Shown: piece after piece, positions 22,292 through 35,399 of the stretch
Position numbering within the stretch: the first letter of the stretch is position 1
How the letters are laid out: the number at the start of each line of letters is the position of its first letter
NCBI GenBank assembly: GCA_009809945.1
Contig: WTPW01000061.1
Span: forward strand, 551,064 to 615,063
DNA: 64,000 nt
Direction: 5' to 3'
DNA from: Gigaspora margarita
Lineage: Eukaryota; Glomeromycota; Glomeromycetes; Diversisporales; Gigasporaceae
The notes under the pieces: generated by a model
Seen by the model: only the letters and a program-made list of their open reading frames with translations
Databases searched by the model: none
What the model was told of the DNA's origin: nothing
Position numbers and translations under genes: made by a program

Positions 22292-24424
22292 CCGTATTAC
22301 CGCGAAATAACGCGCACCTGCGCAGTGATTCGATCACCTGTGTGCTATTTTGAGTGCGCGCATGTGCGCTATTTTGAGATAACCTGATTTTTTACCTGTA
22401 CCGGCGCTGAAAATCTAAACCTTAATATATATATATACAGTGTTGTTGACTGGAATCTGGAATCACACTGGACGTCCAGATATTTCCAGTGTTCCAGTGG
22501 TTCCAGTGAAGTTTTCACTAGAAGGAATTATTTCACTAGAACCAATATAATGCTAGCCAATAAGAATACAAGAATTAAGATTATTATTATCGTATAAGTT
22601 CATATACAAAACCCGGCGGATCTGGTACATTCTACTGATTTTAAAACCTTCAATAGACCCAGGAGTTTGTTGTACAGTTGTTGTACAGTGGGTTTCATGC
22701 GCATGCATGATTTCTCAATAGTGCGCATTAATGCGCATATAACGATTTAAGAAACCTAAAAAAAAAAGCATCTCAACTTAGTTAAAATTCACGGCGATCT
22801 TTTATATTTATTATAATTTTTTTAATTGTTCACAGAAACTTTCAAAGCCGTAATGCAAATAATACTTGGATGGTAAGTAAAATATATGAACTATTTGCAA
22901 ATTTAAACAAATTATTAAAAAGATATATTTGAAAGCTAGAATCCTAGCTTTATAAAATCTATTTAAATTTTATTTATAATTTAATGTTATAGTCAAAGTT
23001 TAGTAGTACATAAGTGTTAATATTGTCAGGTTCAAATAAAACCAGTTTTACTCAAAAATCTAATCTATCTAACCATCTACATTCATGTATTTTGGTTTTT
23101 GAAATAACGGCCCAAATAGGTTTTTCAATTCCCACTTCGCCCTATGATCTATTGCAGGATGCATATAACTACTTAACAAATCATTACTTAACAAATTATT
23201 ATTTGTTGAATCACTACTCATACTATATTCATTATTCTCATGTTCCACCTCTTCTTCTTCTAGCATTGTAGTTTCTTCATCCGCCAACATTTGTTCCCAG
23301 TCGTATAGTTGTTCCTCCCAATTATCAGATGTTATATCTGAATTATCTTCTTCATCCAGTTCATTCGAATCATCCGATTCGTTTGGTTCAATTGTTTCTT
23401 GTGAATTTGCTGGTTCAATAGCTGAAATAAGCGATATATTATAAGGTTTTTGCTTCTTTCTCTGAGAAAAGTTAATTGAGGCACGAATTTGGCTCATAGC
23501 CAATACTTTTTCATTCTATGCTTAAGAATATTAATTTTTTTTTTAAAAAAAAAAATTCGAATTAATAAATAACGCCTACCTTGAGACGATTTCGTCAGTT
23601 GGTATGAAGAAATCCCATCGAACTCCATAATCATTCCATGGATGCAGTATTAATACAGATTCCAAATAGCCGTATAGCCAAAGGGCCTAATTCTTTAGTT
23701 TGGGAAGTTGCGAATTCCCAAAATCCCAATACATTTTCTTCAAACTGTTCATATGATGTACTATCAAATGGAAAATTCCATTTTCTATATTCTTCAAACT
23801 CAAGTAAAATTCGAGTTGGTTGACGTCCAAACCAAGCCTTATAATAATAGGTAGGAATGGAAATGGGCCGGGTCGGGCCAGGGCTGTTTGGGCCCAATAC
23901 AGACCCAAAAAGAATTTTGTAAGCCCAAAGCCCGGCCTACTAAAAAAAAAGCCCGAACTTATGGGCCGGGCCAGGTTGATTTTAAATTAAACCTAGCCCA
24001 AACTCAGCCTGTTATATGCAATAATATTGGCACGATAGCAAACTGGCCAATAATAACCACGCTTTGTATCACATGAGCATAAACTTTTGCTATATACGAT
24101 GAAATTTATTATTTATTATTATTATTATTATTTAATCAAATAAATTTGATATAATTATCAAACTTATATTAGAGAATTTTATGCTTCTATTAAAATTTAT
24201 TACTAAGAACTAGAAAATTAATATTTAATTATTCTAAGTATTTCAATATACATAAAACTAGCATATTAATAAGCCTAATATTTAGCATATTACTTGCTAA
24301 TTACATCCCTAATTAATATAACTTGGATGTGAACTTTAAACCAAATTAATTTCAAATTTTGAAAAAAAATTTGTTTACTTGAAGAATTAAAATAGTTAAG
24401 TACATGACTGAATTATTAGAATTA

Positions 24425-24522
24425 GGGCTCTGCAAATGCCAGCACGTGTTCTATTAAAACATGTACCAAGACGGGTATGGCACTATATTTTAATAGTGTG
24501 TGTGCCAGAACTTGCAGAGCCC
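24425..24522. mobile_element. 98-bp TA-type MITE, GGGCTCTGCAAATGCCAG ends
   Basis: GGGCTCTGCAAATGCCAGCA and 'tgtgccagaacttgcagagc' then CC are inverted, with TA on each side. Lies in the 3' non-coding part of hAT-2. Confidence 0.8.
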
Positions 24523-26087
24523 TAGTTAAAACTGGCATTAGTTCGTTTGTTTTTGAATTTTATTAAAAAAACAATTATTTTAAATATGATTTATTACCCA
24601 GCCTCATTCTTCTGCATATTTCATCCAGTCCTGACCACATATTAACATTTCAATGCTTTCCGGAGTAAGATTAGCTCAGTAATCATTGATAATTCTTCCT
24701 GTGATACTGAATATCTAGTAAATAAATAATAGGGTTTGTTACTATTAAAATCGATGCATCAACTTTTTTAATATAATTAATAAATCGATATTAATATTAA
24801 TCGAAATATTATTTACAGATTTGGATGCTATAGGCGTTATAGGAATGGCAAGAATATCTTTTGCCATTGCTGCTACTGAAGGATATTTTTATTCATTCTC
24901 TTTCCACCAAGCTAAAACATCAAACTCGGTGGAAGAGCGTGGGACCAGTGGATCAGTAAAATATTGTTCAAATTCATCCATTTTATTCATGGCACTAGAT
25001 TGGCTATTTGCAAGAAAANGGTCAAAGTCTTTCAATAAGTCGTCATCTTGAGAAATAGTTGTAGAAAAATCATTATACCAGTATGATCACGTTTCTTGTG
25101 AAACATGAAATGTGTATAGGGATGGTTGGAATCGACTTTATGTGTATCGCTTATGGTAATTTCTTCAGAATCCTTATATGGTAAAAGTTATGATTATCGT
25201 TTATCTGTTATTGAAAAGAAGTTAAATTTTTAATTTCAAATGGTGTAATTGGATTAGACATGTCATTATGATGAAATGGTTACATCATTTCTGTTGATTG
25301 TTATATGTGCGTATGTAGCATATGAAGGAAAATTAAACTTACAATCGATAAATCTTAAATATTAAAATATTATGGTTTACGTATCGCTTTAATTATAAGT
25401 GATGATTTTTGTTAGTTGACTGATGGGCTCAATAATATTACATATTGAATTTGTTTTATCTTCTTTTCCTTTTTTTTTTTACGATAAGTAACAATTGGCT
25501 GATATGATCATGTGCATGTGTAACTTGAGTGTAAATGAGTTCAACTTTTCTGGAAGTCTTATGCGAGAGAGCCTTATGGTGAGAATTGTGATTTCCATTT
25601 GTCTGCTTTAAAGGGTTAAAACCCTTTGATTAGGTATATAGTATTAATGACGGTATTGATTCATATATGCGTAAAAATATTTCAATTAATATGAAATTTA
25701 CAAATGATTATAGCCATTATCGTGATTTAATTACTTACGAACGAATTCTGCTTTATTGAAACATGAAACCGTATTATGTGTTAAATATTATGTAACCAAA
25801 TGTAAAATAGATGTTTCATGATGACTATTATGATTATATTTGATGATCATTATGATGATTATTAACTGTTTTGACTATATACCAGAACAATCACATGAAA
25901 TTTATCATTATGACGTTAAGATTATTGATTGCAATACAAACATCAAATTTTAAATTGGAATTTTGATTTTCGTCGCAGCTTCATTGTTTATGAAATTTTT
26001 TTGTTGTTTTTTTTTTGACTTTGGGTTCATCTTTTGCTTAGTAACTAGTTTCGTTCTGCCTTGGTCAACTTACCTGCAATCACCTCG

Positions 26088-26343
26088 AAGGCATCACATT
26101 TTACTAACATTTGTTCTACTAATTAGCTTATTTACAGATGATCAATTTACAGTTAAGATATTTTGTAAATAATATGTTTTACTGACAACTCATTTTGTAA
26201 AGTAATTCTAATCATTATTATTAGGATTAAATGTAAATCAAGTTATATGAATTATTGGTTAATTACAAAAGAACTCATTTGTAAACTAATCATCTGTAAT
26301 ATAAGCTTGCTAATAAAGCAAATGTTGATGAAATGTGGTGTCT
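26088..26343. repeat. Palindromic block 'CATCACATTTTACTAACATT'
   Basis: 'catcacattttactaacatt' to 'tttacagatgatcaatttac' pairs with 'gtaaactaatcatctgtaat' to 'gatgaaatgtggtgtc'. The equivalent block occurs at 57,533-57,792 in the other copy, so it was already in the parental element. Confidence 0.7.
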
Positions 26344-26749
26344 TTAAAGTGACTGTTGATATGCAGATTTCTTTGTGATGAACAATTATCGGGAGCCACA
26401 GTAATTTGGAGGAGTTTGTCAAATGCAAGATTGGAAGTCTTTATGGAATTACCTAGTTGATTTGTTGTCACAACCTTAGATGCAGGTATTTTCTGTTTAA
26501 TGTTGTAATTGAATCTGATTATTGGAATCAAATTACTAAAAGTTTCCTTTTTTCTAGAGCAATATATTATTGCTTGTTTAGTTATTGGTAAGTACAGGTG
26601 GGTTTCACAACTATTTGGGCAATGCAAGGGCTTCTTATTCAGTGATTAGCACTATAACTGCAATGACAGTACAAGGGGGTGAGTATGAAGTTTAATTCAG
26701 TTCACTTTAATGATTGTGTTTCAAGTGTAAATATGAAGCTTAATTCTGT

Positions 26750-27590
26750 TCACTTTATCATTTGTATGATTAGGCCATGCAAAGTTAATTTGCATTTTAC
26801 ATTATCTGCTGACCCATTTTGTCAATTTTTTAATTTTTTTTTATTTATTTTATTTTATTTTTTTTTTTAGATCCCAATTGTGCCAATTGATCAATTTTTG
26901 ATATTTATTTTTTTCCGATCTTGTTATCCGGTGCTGGTGCCCTTAATTTCCTGTAATTGTTCGATAGGACTGACAGAAAAAAATATGATTACTGACCCAA
27001 ATTTTGATTCCCTATTGTGCAAACCTTGTATAACCTTAAATATAAGCATTATTCTATTAATTTATAGTTAATTTAAAAAAAAAATCTAACTGACCAACCC
27101 ATGTTTTAGATTCCTTGTAACGCAAACCGAATAATAACTTTATGTGACCTTAGGCCATTTGAATTTAAAAATTCGTTTAACGTCACCCCCCCACACCAAT
27201 GGAGCTCCCCTCGACATTAAACAAGCCAATAGAAAACAAGTATAAAAAAATATAAATAAATCACAAAAAAAAAACATGATATAAATGAACCCAAATCAGG
27301 TACATTTTGAACCTAATTTAGGTCTGTTTAATTTTAATGTTTGTTTACCCCCTCTCCCTTCAAGCAAATATGAAAAGTGACGTTAAACAAATCTTTAAAT
27401 TCAAACGGCCTTAACCGAAATTGGTATGAAGTTTAATTTGTTCACTTTAATGACTACGTTTCAATGAAATGTATGAATATTTAATGTAATTATTTAACTT
27501 CTGTTCACAGTCTTTTTCATTTTGCATTACCCACCGATTAAATTTTTTTAAATTTTTTTTCCACTATTCTCATCTGGTATCACCCGATGA
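26750..27590. repeat. Dispersed 'ATGCAAAATGAAAAATTAAC' repeat, cluster 3
   Basis: Several units in both directions ('gccatgcaaagttaatttgc', 'taacgcaaaccgaataataa') with the associated 'tagatcccaattgtgccaat' and 'cctgtaattgttcgatagga' phrases also seen at 63.7-63.8 kb. Confidence 0.6.
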
Positions 27591-27596
27591 ATTTTA

Positions 27597-27834
27597 CAGG
27601 AAGGTCCCCATAATTCCGGATTGGATGCATCGGATCTAGGTCACCGCTTAGTCCAAGTTGTTAGTAGGTTCTATAGCAAAATTATCAGCTGGGCATTTTT
27701 TACTTAATTAATGGATATGATTTATTAGTAAATTTTTTTATGATCTTTGGGCCAAAATTGATCAATTCCGATCCAGCCGATCATGCTCTGATGCACTCCG
27801 AAGTCTTCTGACCAAAATTTTGGGGATGTCCCTG
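27597..27834. mobile_element. TA-type MITE, TACAGGGACATCCCC family, copy 2
   Basis: Left 'caggaaggtccccataattc', right 'ttttggggatgtccctg', TA on both sides. Same body as 15,514-15,719 but with more CG dinucleotides retained. Confidence 0.75.
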
Positions 27835-30800
27835 TATGAGTTGTCATCCGATAGAGAAATATAACCCTTAAACCAAAATAATGATCGTACTGGTCCTGCA
27901 CAGCATCACACGCTGCGCAGCTAGCCTAATTAATAATTATCAAAAGCAGCTGTATTTTGCATGTACGTTGACTTATAGATTTCTGTAGCTCTATACAATA
28001 ATATATAATTATTCAATTAATAAAAAACAATAAATATTTTAAAAATATTTGATTGTTAGAAAGAGAAAATCTATAAAAATATCTTACTTCATTTTAATAG
28101 AGAATAGTTTCTCTTCAGCCTCAGAACACGATAATTGCATTTTTTCTTTATATATATGGGTTAGTAATGACATCTTATATCGCGGATCCATCATCGACGC
28201 AATACAATGCATATCTTCTACTTTTGCCCAGTATTTTTCGAATTTAGATTGCATTGAAACAACCATTTGACTGATAAAAGAATTAACATTAGTAATATTT
28301 CGTTCTAGATGTGTTTTAATTTCAATTAAATAAGGAAGAAAAATATTTGAGGTTGAGTATGTAGTTCCTGATATAATATTCGTGACTATTAAATTAAATA
28401 TAAATAAGCCTTTAGTAATATTAAAATTGATATCATACGATATACAACTAGTGAGTGAAAAAATAAAAATAAAGAGAAAAAAAAGATTTTACTATTACCC
28501 TCGTAGAATGGCTTTAAAAAATCGCAAATAACTTTAGCATTTCTCCAATCTTCATCAGAGGGCATAATTTGTTCAAAATTACTATCCGTAATGCAAGACG
28601 TCCAAATACATTTTTGTACAAAATAGTAGATACAAGCATCAAATATACTGAATTCCAGTGAGTCGGTACATCAAGAACTGGACGTTGNCTTGATACAAGC
28701 TCAACACAATACCCCACTATAGCATCTTCGAAGTTTTGTTGGCGAGCTTGTGAGCTATGAATCCATTTTGCACATTCTCGAACTCTACTTACTATATTTT
28801 TAACCAGTTTGAGACCATCACAAACTATAAGATTTAGTATGTGGGCACAGCAGCGTTGATGTAACAAATTTCCGTCGGCAACGAGCATGTTATGTTCATC
28901 GAGCATATATTTTAAATTTTTTAATGCAGCATNATTGCTCGTTGCATTATCTACAGTAACTGCTAATATTTTTGATGCAACATTCCAATCATTAAAACAC
29001 TCAAAGAGCATCTCACTAATAACAATTCCTGTATGAGGTGAAGGAACTACNCTAAACGCTAAAACTAGCTTTTGAAGTTTCCAATCCTTATCGATAAAAT
29101 GGCATGTAANGACTAAATANCCAAGGTTCTGATTAGACNTCCACATATCACTCGTATAACTTAGGTTACCAGGCGCCTCTTGAATCAATATACGTGCTTT
29201 TATTTTTAATTCTTCAACAATATTATCACAGTNTTTACGCACTGTTTTCCTACCTACTAACTTAAATTCAGGTCGTAAATTACTAACAAATTTTACAAAC
29301 CCTTCATCCTCTACCATGCTAAATGAATATGAATGNCTAACGACCATATTTGCCATGTCTTGTCGACTTATTTCCTGAGAGAATTTATATGTAGAAATGC
29401 CTGATNTGGATACTTGCAAAAGTTGTTGTGATCTATNAGATTTCAAATATTTTTGACATTTCGTGTTTTTCATATGACGAATTAAAGAACTTGTTCCTGT
29501 ATCATTATCGTGTTTTAATTCACTTTTACAGTGTGTACACTGAACATAATTTGCTAATGAATTACATAATATATTATAAATATCAACTGGTTTATATAAC
29601 TAATAATTAATATAAAGTAGAGATTTTTACATTTCGTAGGATGTCGAATAAAATGGTTTTCTTTAAAGACCCACGACTCTGATTTGCTTCGCTTACNTTT
29701 GTTATTACTNCCAGNTACTTCAGAAACTTCATCAACAGATACCCCAACACTTTCATTAGTTGTAGTGATTTCAATACTTTCATTAGCAATGGCTATTTCA
29801 GGACTTTCATTATAACTAATATATGAATGGATACTTTGTATTTCTACTTAAACAAAATTTTATTTCTAGTAAGTATAAGCAGAAAAAATTGTATGTTACT
29901 GTAAATTTTAAATATGTATACCAGAATCCATCATATTATAATGGTTCGATATTCAAATGACAACCTAAAATAAAAACTCAGTCTTAAATTATTTTCTTAA
30001 AGGTACATATATTTATTCTGTTATTCTATGTTTGTTCAATCTAGCTCACCTTATTTTNTTTTATTTTATTTTTTTCGTACGTATATATGTACGTTCCTAC
30101 ACTCTCTTAATTCCTGCTCCAAATTCTTTTTATTTTCCTCCGATAATTGTTAATTTATTAGCTATACTCTAAATTATGCTTATATATTATCTTGTATTAT
30201 ATGTTACATATTGATAGGCTTATAAGTGCATATAGATACATTATCAATCTTGATTTCACTGATTTATATTAGATATGTACGTACGCGCTATCAAGAGAAC
30301 GTGATGCACTACTATAGTTAGAAATCTGATAGAGAATTAACAGATATAGCAATTTGTAAGCGACAACTAACTACGTACATACGTATTTACATGTCTACAT
30401 TATGTTGCATTTATAGATTAAATGCAAATCAATTAATATAAATCACATGACTATATTAGTTAACCAATAAAATCAACTAAAAGCACGTGACTATAAAAAT
30501 CAAAATTACTAATCGGGCTGTTTGGGCTTTTTTACTAGGCCCAAAACCGGCCCAATTGTTTTAACGGGCCTGGTCCAAGCCCGGCCCAAACAATATCGGG
30601 CTTAAAATATAAGCCCATACTTAGCCCAAGCCCAGCCCGGCCCACATATTTCCGGGTTAAGCCTGGCCCATTTCCAACCCTAATAATAGGTGATAAACCT
30701 AGCAAGATAAGTAAAATTTAAATTTTCTGAATTAGTATTGAACCACGTATCACGAATATTTGGATTTAAAAGGAAGGCCAAAAGCAACAATGGCTGTTCC

Positions 30801-33800
30801 CATTGTTTCCATCTTTGCTCTAATCATGTGATCATATATTCAGATAAATTTTTATCATCATATTCCTCCCACATTTTCAAGATCCCACCAAAGGCTTGTA
30901 ATACTTCATGAAGACGGGTGGTGTCAGATTGTAACTTATTAAAGGCTTCACAATATGGGTGAAGCAAAGAATGTAATTCTTTTATCGATTGCCAAAAATT
31001 ATCATCGAGCAGAATTGATGTGATATTACGTGGTAGATAAAGTTCATTCAAACGAGTTGATGATTGATCTAATTCATCATCAGAATTACAAGCTGAAGTG
31101 TCCAAAGGTAGTTCGTGCGCGGTAGCTAAGTTCTTAAAAAATACGAATAAAAAATTAATTATTATTAACAAATTGATGTTATTAGGTACTTACTCGTAGA
31201 GCTTGGCAAGATTTTATTAGGCTCTTAAAACAATATGAGTAAGAATTCCAACGAGTATCTGCTGGACAAATCAAGGTAATATATTTTGTATAAATTTTTC
31301 TTTGTATATCCCGAAGTTTCCCAATAAAATACGAATGGATAGCATTATTAAAATATGCAACTATTTTTAGGGCTTCTTTGGAAGCAAATTTGAATTCGTT
31401 AGATTCTTTAAAGATCTCTCCCACGGCTAAGTTACATTGGTGGGCGAAACATGGAAGAAAAACGATTTGGGGGTATTTTAACCGTAACCGACGCCTATTT
31501 AAAATTTTTTTGTTTTTTTTTTTAAAAAATTAAATAACAATTCACTTTTCAAAAATAGTACTTACCTAGTGCCAGAATATGCTGAAGCACTATCCGAAAC
31601 AATAGCAGATAATTTAGCACCTATTTCTGATGTTTCACTAATCATCGATTCAATTTTAGGGATAGTTTCATCCATTCGTTCTTGCTCTGAGCTTATGTCG
31701 ATTGTTTTCCAAATTAAAGATTCTCAAGTTGATAAGATAAGTAATGAGCCAAATATATGTTGTTTCAAAACATTTTTCTATCCGTCAAACACTAAAGTAA
31801 CTCCAATATTATCATTTTTTAATTTTTGTTCATGGGACAAGTCCAAATTTCTTTTTTTTAGCATTAAGGATGCGATTTGATAAAGCATACCGACCAGAGA
31901 GGATGAGTTTAGGATTTAAAATTTTGAAAAATTCAAGGGTAGCTGGATCTGATGTCCACCAAAAGGACCATCCATTTGATACAGTCATTCATAGTAGTAA
32001 CTGCTCAAACCTTGATTTCTCCTTTACAGTGATGCTTCGAATTAGAAAGTTATCTATAGAATTCGAGGCTTTTTTCTTGTTCTTGCTAACAGCTTTGGTA
32101 AGAGATGAAGTGCTAGTACTAGCTGTCATGTCACTTGTGCTATCTTCATCTTTTTTTTAAAAAAAAAAATATTAATAATTTTCTAATGTTTTAAATTTAA
32201 GTGACATACCAGATAATTCAGTATTTCGACGCCTTTTAGAAACTTGAGAGGCCTGTTCTTCCTCATTATCTGTCTTTTTACAATAGGCATCTACTGCTTC
32301 TTGAGATCCCATCTTAGCACAAAAGTGCTCACATCTTTTTAAGTGATTTCGAACTGTATTTTTCTTATTAGTGATTGTATCTTTTAGAGCCTCACCCCGA
32401 CCAATCGCATCATCGCAAGCTTTGCATACACTATATGTATTATGCTTATTTGTAGCTTTCTGACCAAGAATAACAATATCTTTCGTGAATCTGTGTTTCT
32501 TGGGACCACCCGCATGTCGCCATGATATAGTGTTAGATATTTGTAGCGCAGTTACAACTAAAAACAAGAAAATGGTTTAAATTTTTTATTTATTTTAGGT
32601 AAGCAGATAACTAAATATTTTAAATGATAAAAAAAATTTATTAATAAAAATAACCCAATTTAAACTAAATAATAGATAAATCGGTGAGTTACAAAATATG
32701 AATTGGAAAATTTGAAGCTTCTTTTATATGAATTGGTAGACACAAGCGCGATTCAAACAATATCAACAAGGCTTTATACAAGTATCATTAAGTTTTTTTT
32801 AATCTTTTTAATTCTAGAACAAGCTAAAAATGGGCACATTTTTTTTAATAGAAAATGGCTAAATAAAAAATGGATATTGTAGTAAACCGGACCAGGCTTT
32901 GACAATGTCCACTTAAAAAACAATAAGAAAATGCATTTAAGAAACTTATTCATATATTCGGGCCAGAATTTGAGTGTGTGCACTTATAGAGTGTGCACTT
33001 ATAGAGGCTTTATTGTGTATATAAAAATGTACTCAATTTTGGTTAGAAAGTCTCGAAGTCTACAATGCTATTGTACTATATCACGACTCATATGTGCATT
33101 GTGCTAAATTTTAAATAGAAACTTCAACAATACTACTTGATATTCATTGTTGAATTTTCTTTTTAATTCTAGCCCATAGGATCAGCAAAGGTTAGAGGTT
33201 TTATTTTTAGACCATAACATTTAAGGCATTTTTGGGTTTTGCTAAACTTTTTTTTTTTTTTAGCTTGTAGGGGCTTTTTTTTCTAGTTCCCGAAGTTTAT
33301 ATGCTATACGTATTATTCTTTTTTTTTTAAAAAAAAATTTTAGCATATATCTGTCTACAAGGAGTAAGATATTCAGAATCTTGCAATCACAAAAATTCAG
33401 AATCGATAAATTTTTGTCTTTCAACTATTTCTATTTTAAGTTGAATACTTGCTATTGAGAAATTTTACAAATCGAATTACAAATTCACTAATTAAGGATG
33501 AATAAGGATATGTGATTTATAGCATTTCATTCATTTTATTTTTTAATGCTAACACATATTTGTCTAGTATCTCAAAAATTGCAGGTTTCTATTTATCAGG
33601 ATTTAGTGCTATCTATCGACGTTAAAGCTTTCAATGAAAAATGCCACAATGCAGATAGTTTAACAGAAATACTTATCGTTATTATCTCATTAGTTTAAAG
33701 AAATACGGGCACTGATTTAATAATAACAATGTAATGGCGCAAATATTTGAAAATCTGGTGATTTCCAAGACTATGAACCTCAAATCGGACTTGTGCATAG

Positions 33801-35399
33801 CTTTTATTTAATCACTGTTTTATAAATTCTGGGGCAATTGGTAAAAATTATTTCACCAAATTCAGTAAGTTTTGAATTCACGTTATCAGAATTGTATTTT
33901 TAATATTACAGTAATTCGATAACACCGAATTCAAAAATTGATCAAATTCGGTCAATCAATTTTACAATTGTTCCAGAATTTATGAAAATAGCTGAAATTG
34001 AAAAAGCTCAAAGATATTGAATTTTAATGATCCCGGTTACAAGGTCTTAGGATCTACACTTTTCTTTTCGGGCTTACAGGTTGGGGTTCTACTTTTGGAT
34101 TGGGTTCTGTACCTTGTGCTTGTATGAGTGCATTGTGCACCTCCGTGTTGACAAATTTTCAGACTGGGTATTTCGGCAGGTATTGACAAGTTCGGTTAGT
34201 TTGCATATATAACTTAAGCTAGCATCTAATAAATTTTGACGAAAAAAGGTGGTTTGTGTCTCCCTGAATTTTTCATCGGAATGGTAACTCATTTGATTCA
34301 TTTATTTAATTTCCAACTAATTAAAAATTCTGATAACTTGATTGAGGTGCTTGAGAACACCTTTAGAGATCATAGAACTGCTAAGTTTTGTGTTATCACA
34401 ATTTAAATAAGTTGTATACGTGTTTAAATAAAACTTTGTTAGCTATTTATTTTGTAATTTAGACGTCAAATATATCTTTATATTACAAGTTTATGTATAA
34501 ATTGGGTATTATAATCTGAATAAGAAAAAAATTTTTTTATATTTTAACTGATCGGATCTTACTGGACCTCACTGGACCTCACTGGACCTCACTGGAACTT
34601 TCATCCAGTGGTAAAAAAAATGTGACTGGAACAGTCTAGTGACAACTTACCACTAGAACCCATATATCTTCCAGTTTGATCCAGTTAGTTCCAGTGACCT
34701 TTCCAGTTCCAGTGATCTTCACTGGACCGGTCCAGCAACAACACTGTATATATATATAGGAACAATTAACCTATTGTTGAACTTCTACGTGGCAATAGTA
34801 AAAAGCGAATTATTTATTTTTTTAAAACTTGCACATATATAAAGTATCGCTATGGTGCGGCGCATTCAACTCGTCACACATGACAACAGGCAGGGCGCTA
34901 GGTGCAATGAATGAAGAGAAAGGGCAGGATGGATAAGAGCCAGATTATAATTGGGTATCGCCTGTAGATTTACGATCTTATTTTTCTTTGTTCTTTGTCA
35001 TCATTGCACAGCACTCTAAGGCCATTATTGTTCTAACTTTAAAAGGATGTGCATAAAATATTCGTTTATGATCAAAAATCATATTCCAGTATTAAATCAA
35101 AAAGAATGGCCGTAACAATTTATTATCCTGCTAGAATAAGAATATCGCTAATTGAACATTTAGTTATTCTTGAAGCAATTAAAGCTAAAAAGAATAAATA
35201 TGAAGCATTCGTTGAACATCTGTGTTATGCATTCGATTAAATAGTATTCTATACATGGTGCGCGCTATTTCGGGATGTGCATGGGCATTATTTCAAAACC
35301 AAGTATGCTATTTTTAGGAGATGCGATTTTCAAAATAATGCCCATGATCGTTATTTCGTGGTAATACGGTAGATTTAAATTATCTATTTAGCCATATCA

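Larger units (their letters stand above)
25077..27922. mobile_element. Hairpin-ended 'ACCAGTACGATCAC' element, copy in hAT-2
   Basis: Left end ACCAGTATGATCACG; right end CGTACTGGTCCTGCACAGCA followed by 'tcacacgctgcgcagcta'. The right end can fold GCTGCGCAG against itself. The same layout, inverted, is at 56,527-60,655: both copies share 'catgaaatgtg...ggatgg', the palindromic MITE-like block (26,088-26,343), a 'ggtaagtacag' region and the dispersed ATGCAAAATG repeat. No transposase recognised. The minus-strand frame at 26,310-26,627 follows repeat DNA and is not called. Target duplication unresolved. Confidence 0.65.
24616..29800 (-). pseudogene. hAT-2 transposase, interrupted
   Basis: N-terminal piece at 29,800-29,620 (SWVFKENHF). 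BED finger at 29,575-29,480 (CTHC...HMKNTKC). RNase H-like core to 28,499 (YTSDMW, AVTVDNATSN, QRCCAHILNLIV, PTHWNSVYLM, then DWRNAK in another frame). Next exon 28,385-28,088 (NIISGTTYSTSN..FEKYW..MMDPRYKM). C-terminal dimerisation part at 25,060-24,616 (FDVLAWWKENE, AKDILAIPITPIAS, LTPESIEMLICGQDW), split by a short GT-AG intron near 24,724-24,810. One frame change near 28.6 kb and a few stops. The gap 28,087-25,077 holds a large inserted element, apparently within an intron. Ambiguous N bases are common here. Better preserved than hAT-1. Confidence 0.85.
23852..30682 (-). mobile_element. hAT-2 transposon, inserted in hAT-1
   Basis: Ends TAGGAATGGAAATGGGCC and GGCCCATTTCCAACCCTA are inverted. 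A perfect 8-bp duplication ATAATAGG lies at 23,844-23,851 and 30,683-30,690. Removing the insert plus one duplication restores the hAT-1 frame (..ARFITYYY / YYKAWFGRQ..). Subterminal regions are rich in GGCCCGG/CCGGGCC phrases. Much of the interior, about 25.08-27.92 kb, is a further insertion. Confidence 0.95.
23069..32565 (-). pseudogene. hAT-1 transposase, split and with stops
   Basis: Exons on the minus strand: 32,565-32,210 (BED-like zinc finger, CKAC...HLKRC), 32,149-31,566, 31,494-31,194, 31,132-30,691 continuing at 23,851-23,580, and 23,515-23,069. Introns are 60-71 bases with GT-AG ends. DUF659/RNase H-like landmarks: VSNGWSFW, SAIVSDSASAYSGT, FLPCFAHQCNLAVGE and ADTRWNSY. The C-terminal dimerisation region has LAIRLFGICINTASME followed by LWSSMGF, then an acidic tail. 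Roughly seven in-frame stops and at least one frame change (exon 2). Several stops sit where the family has arginine (after ASME, before LEQRW), as CGA>TGA would produce. Non-functional. Confidence 0.85.
22438..34746 (-). mobile_element. hAT-1 transposon (outer), interrupted by hAT-2
   Basis: Ends CAGTGTTGTTGACTGGA and TCCAGCAACAACACTG are inverted, a typical hAT terminus. Flanks are TATATATA on both sides (22,430-22,437 and 34,747-34,754); these fit an 8-bp duplication but are low complexity. Subterminal CTGGA/TCCAG motifs are dense, including a tandem 'actggacctc' triplet at 34,560-34,590. It encodes one transposase on the minus strand. Removing the inner 6.8-kb insertion leaves about 5.5 kb. 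32,600-34,550 is non-coding 5' sequence. Confidence 0.9.
22292..35369. mobile_element. Outermost TA-type element of the first nest
   Basis: Left CCGTATTACCGCGAAATAAC and right GTTATTTCGTGGTAATACGG are inverted with one mismatch, and TA lies outside both (22,290-22,291 and 35,370-35,371). Subterminal parts share 'gcgcgctatttt' phrases. Only 22,292-22,437 and 34,747-35,369 belong to this element (about 770 bases); the rest is hAT-1 and its contents. A 63-codon plus-strand frame at 35,049-35,240 is unassigned. TA flanks suggest mobilisation by a Tc1/mariner or pogo enzyme (inference). Confidence 0.75.

Noticed and set aside
24821-25051. Plus-strand frame
   Set aside because: Antisense of the hAT-2 C-terminal dimerisation region.
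31569-32160. Two plus-strand frames as genes
   Set aside because: They are shadows of hAT-1 exon 2 on the minus strand, which carries the DUF659-type motifs.
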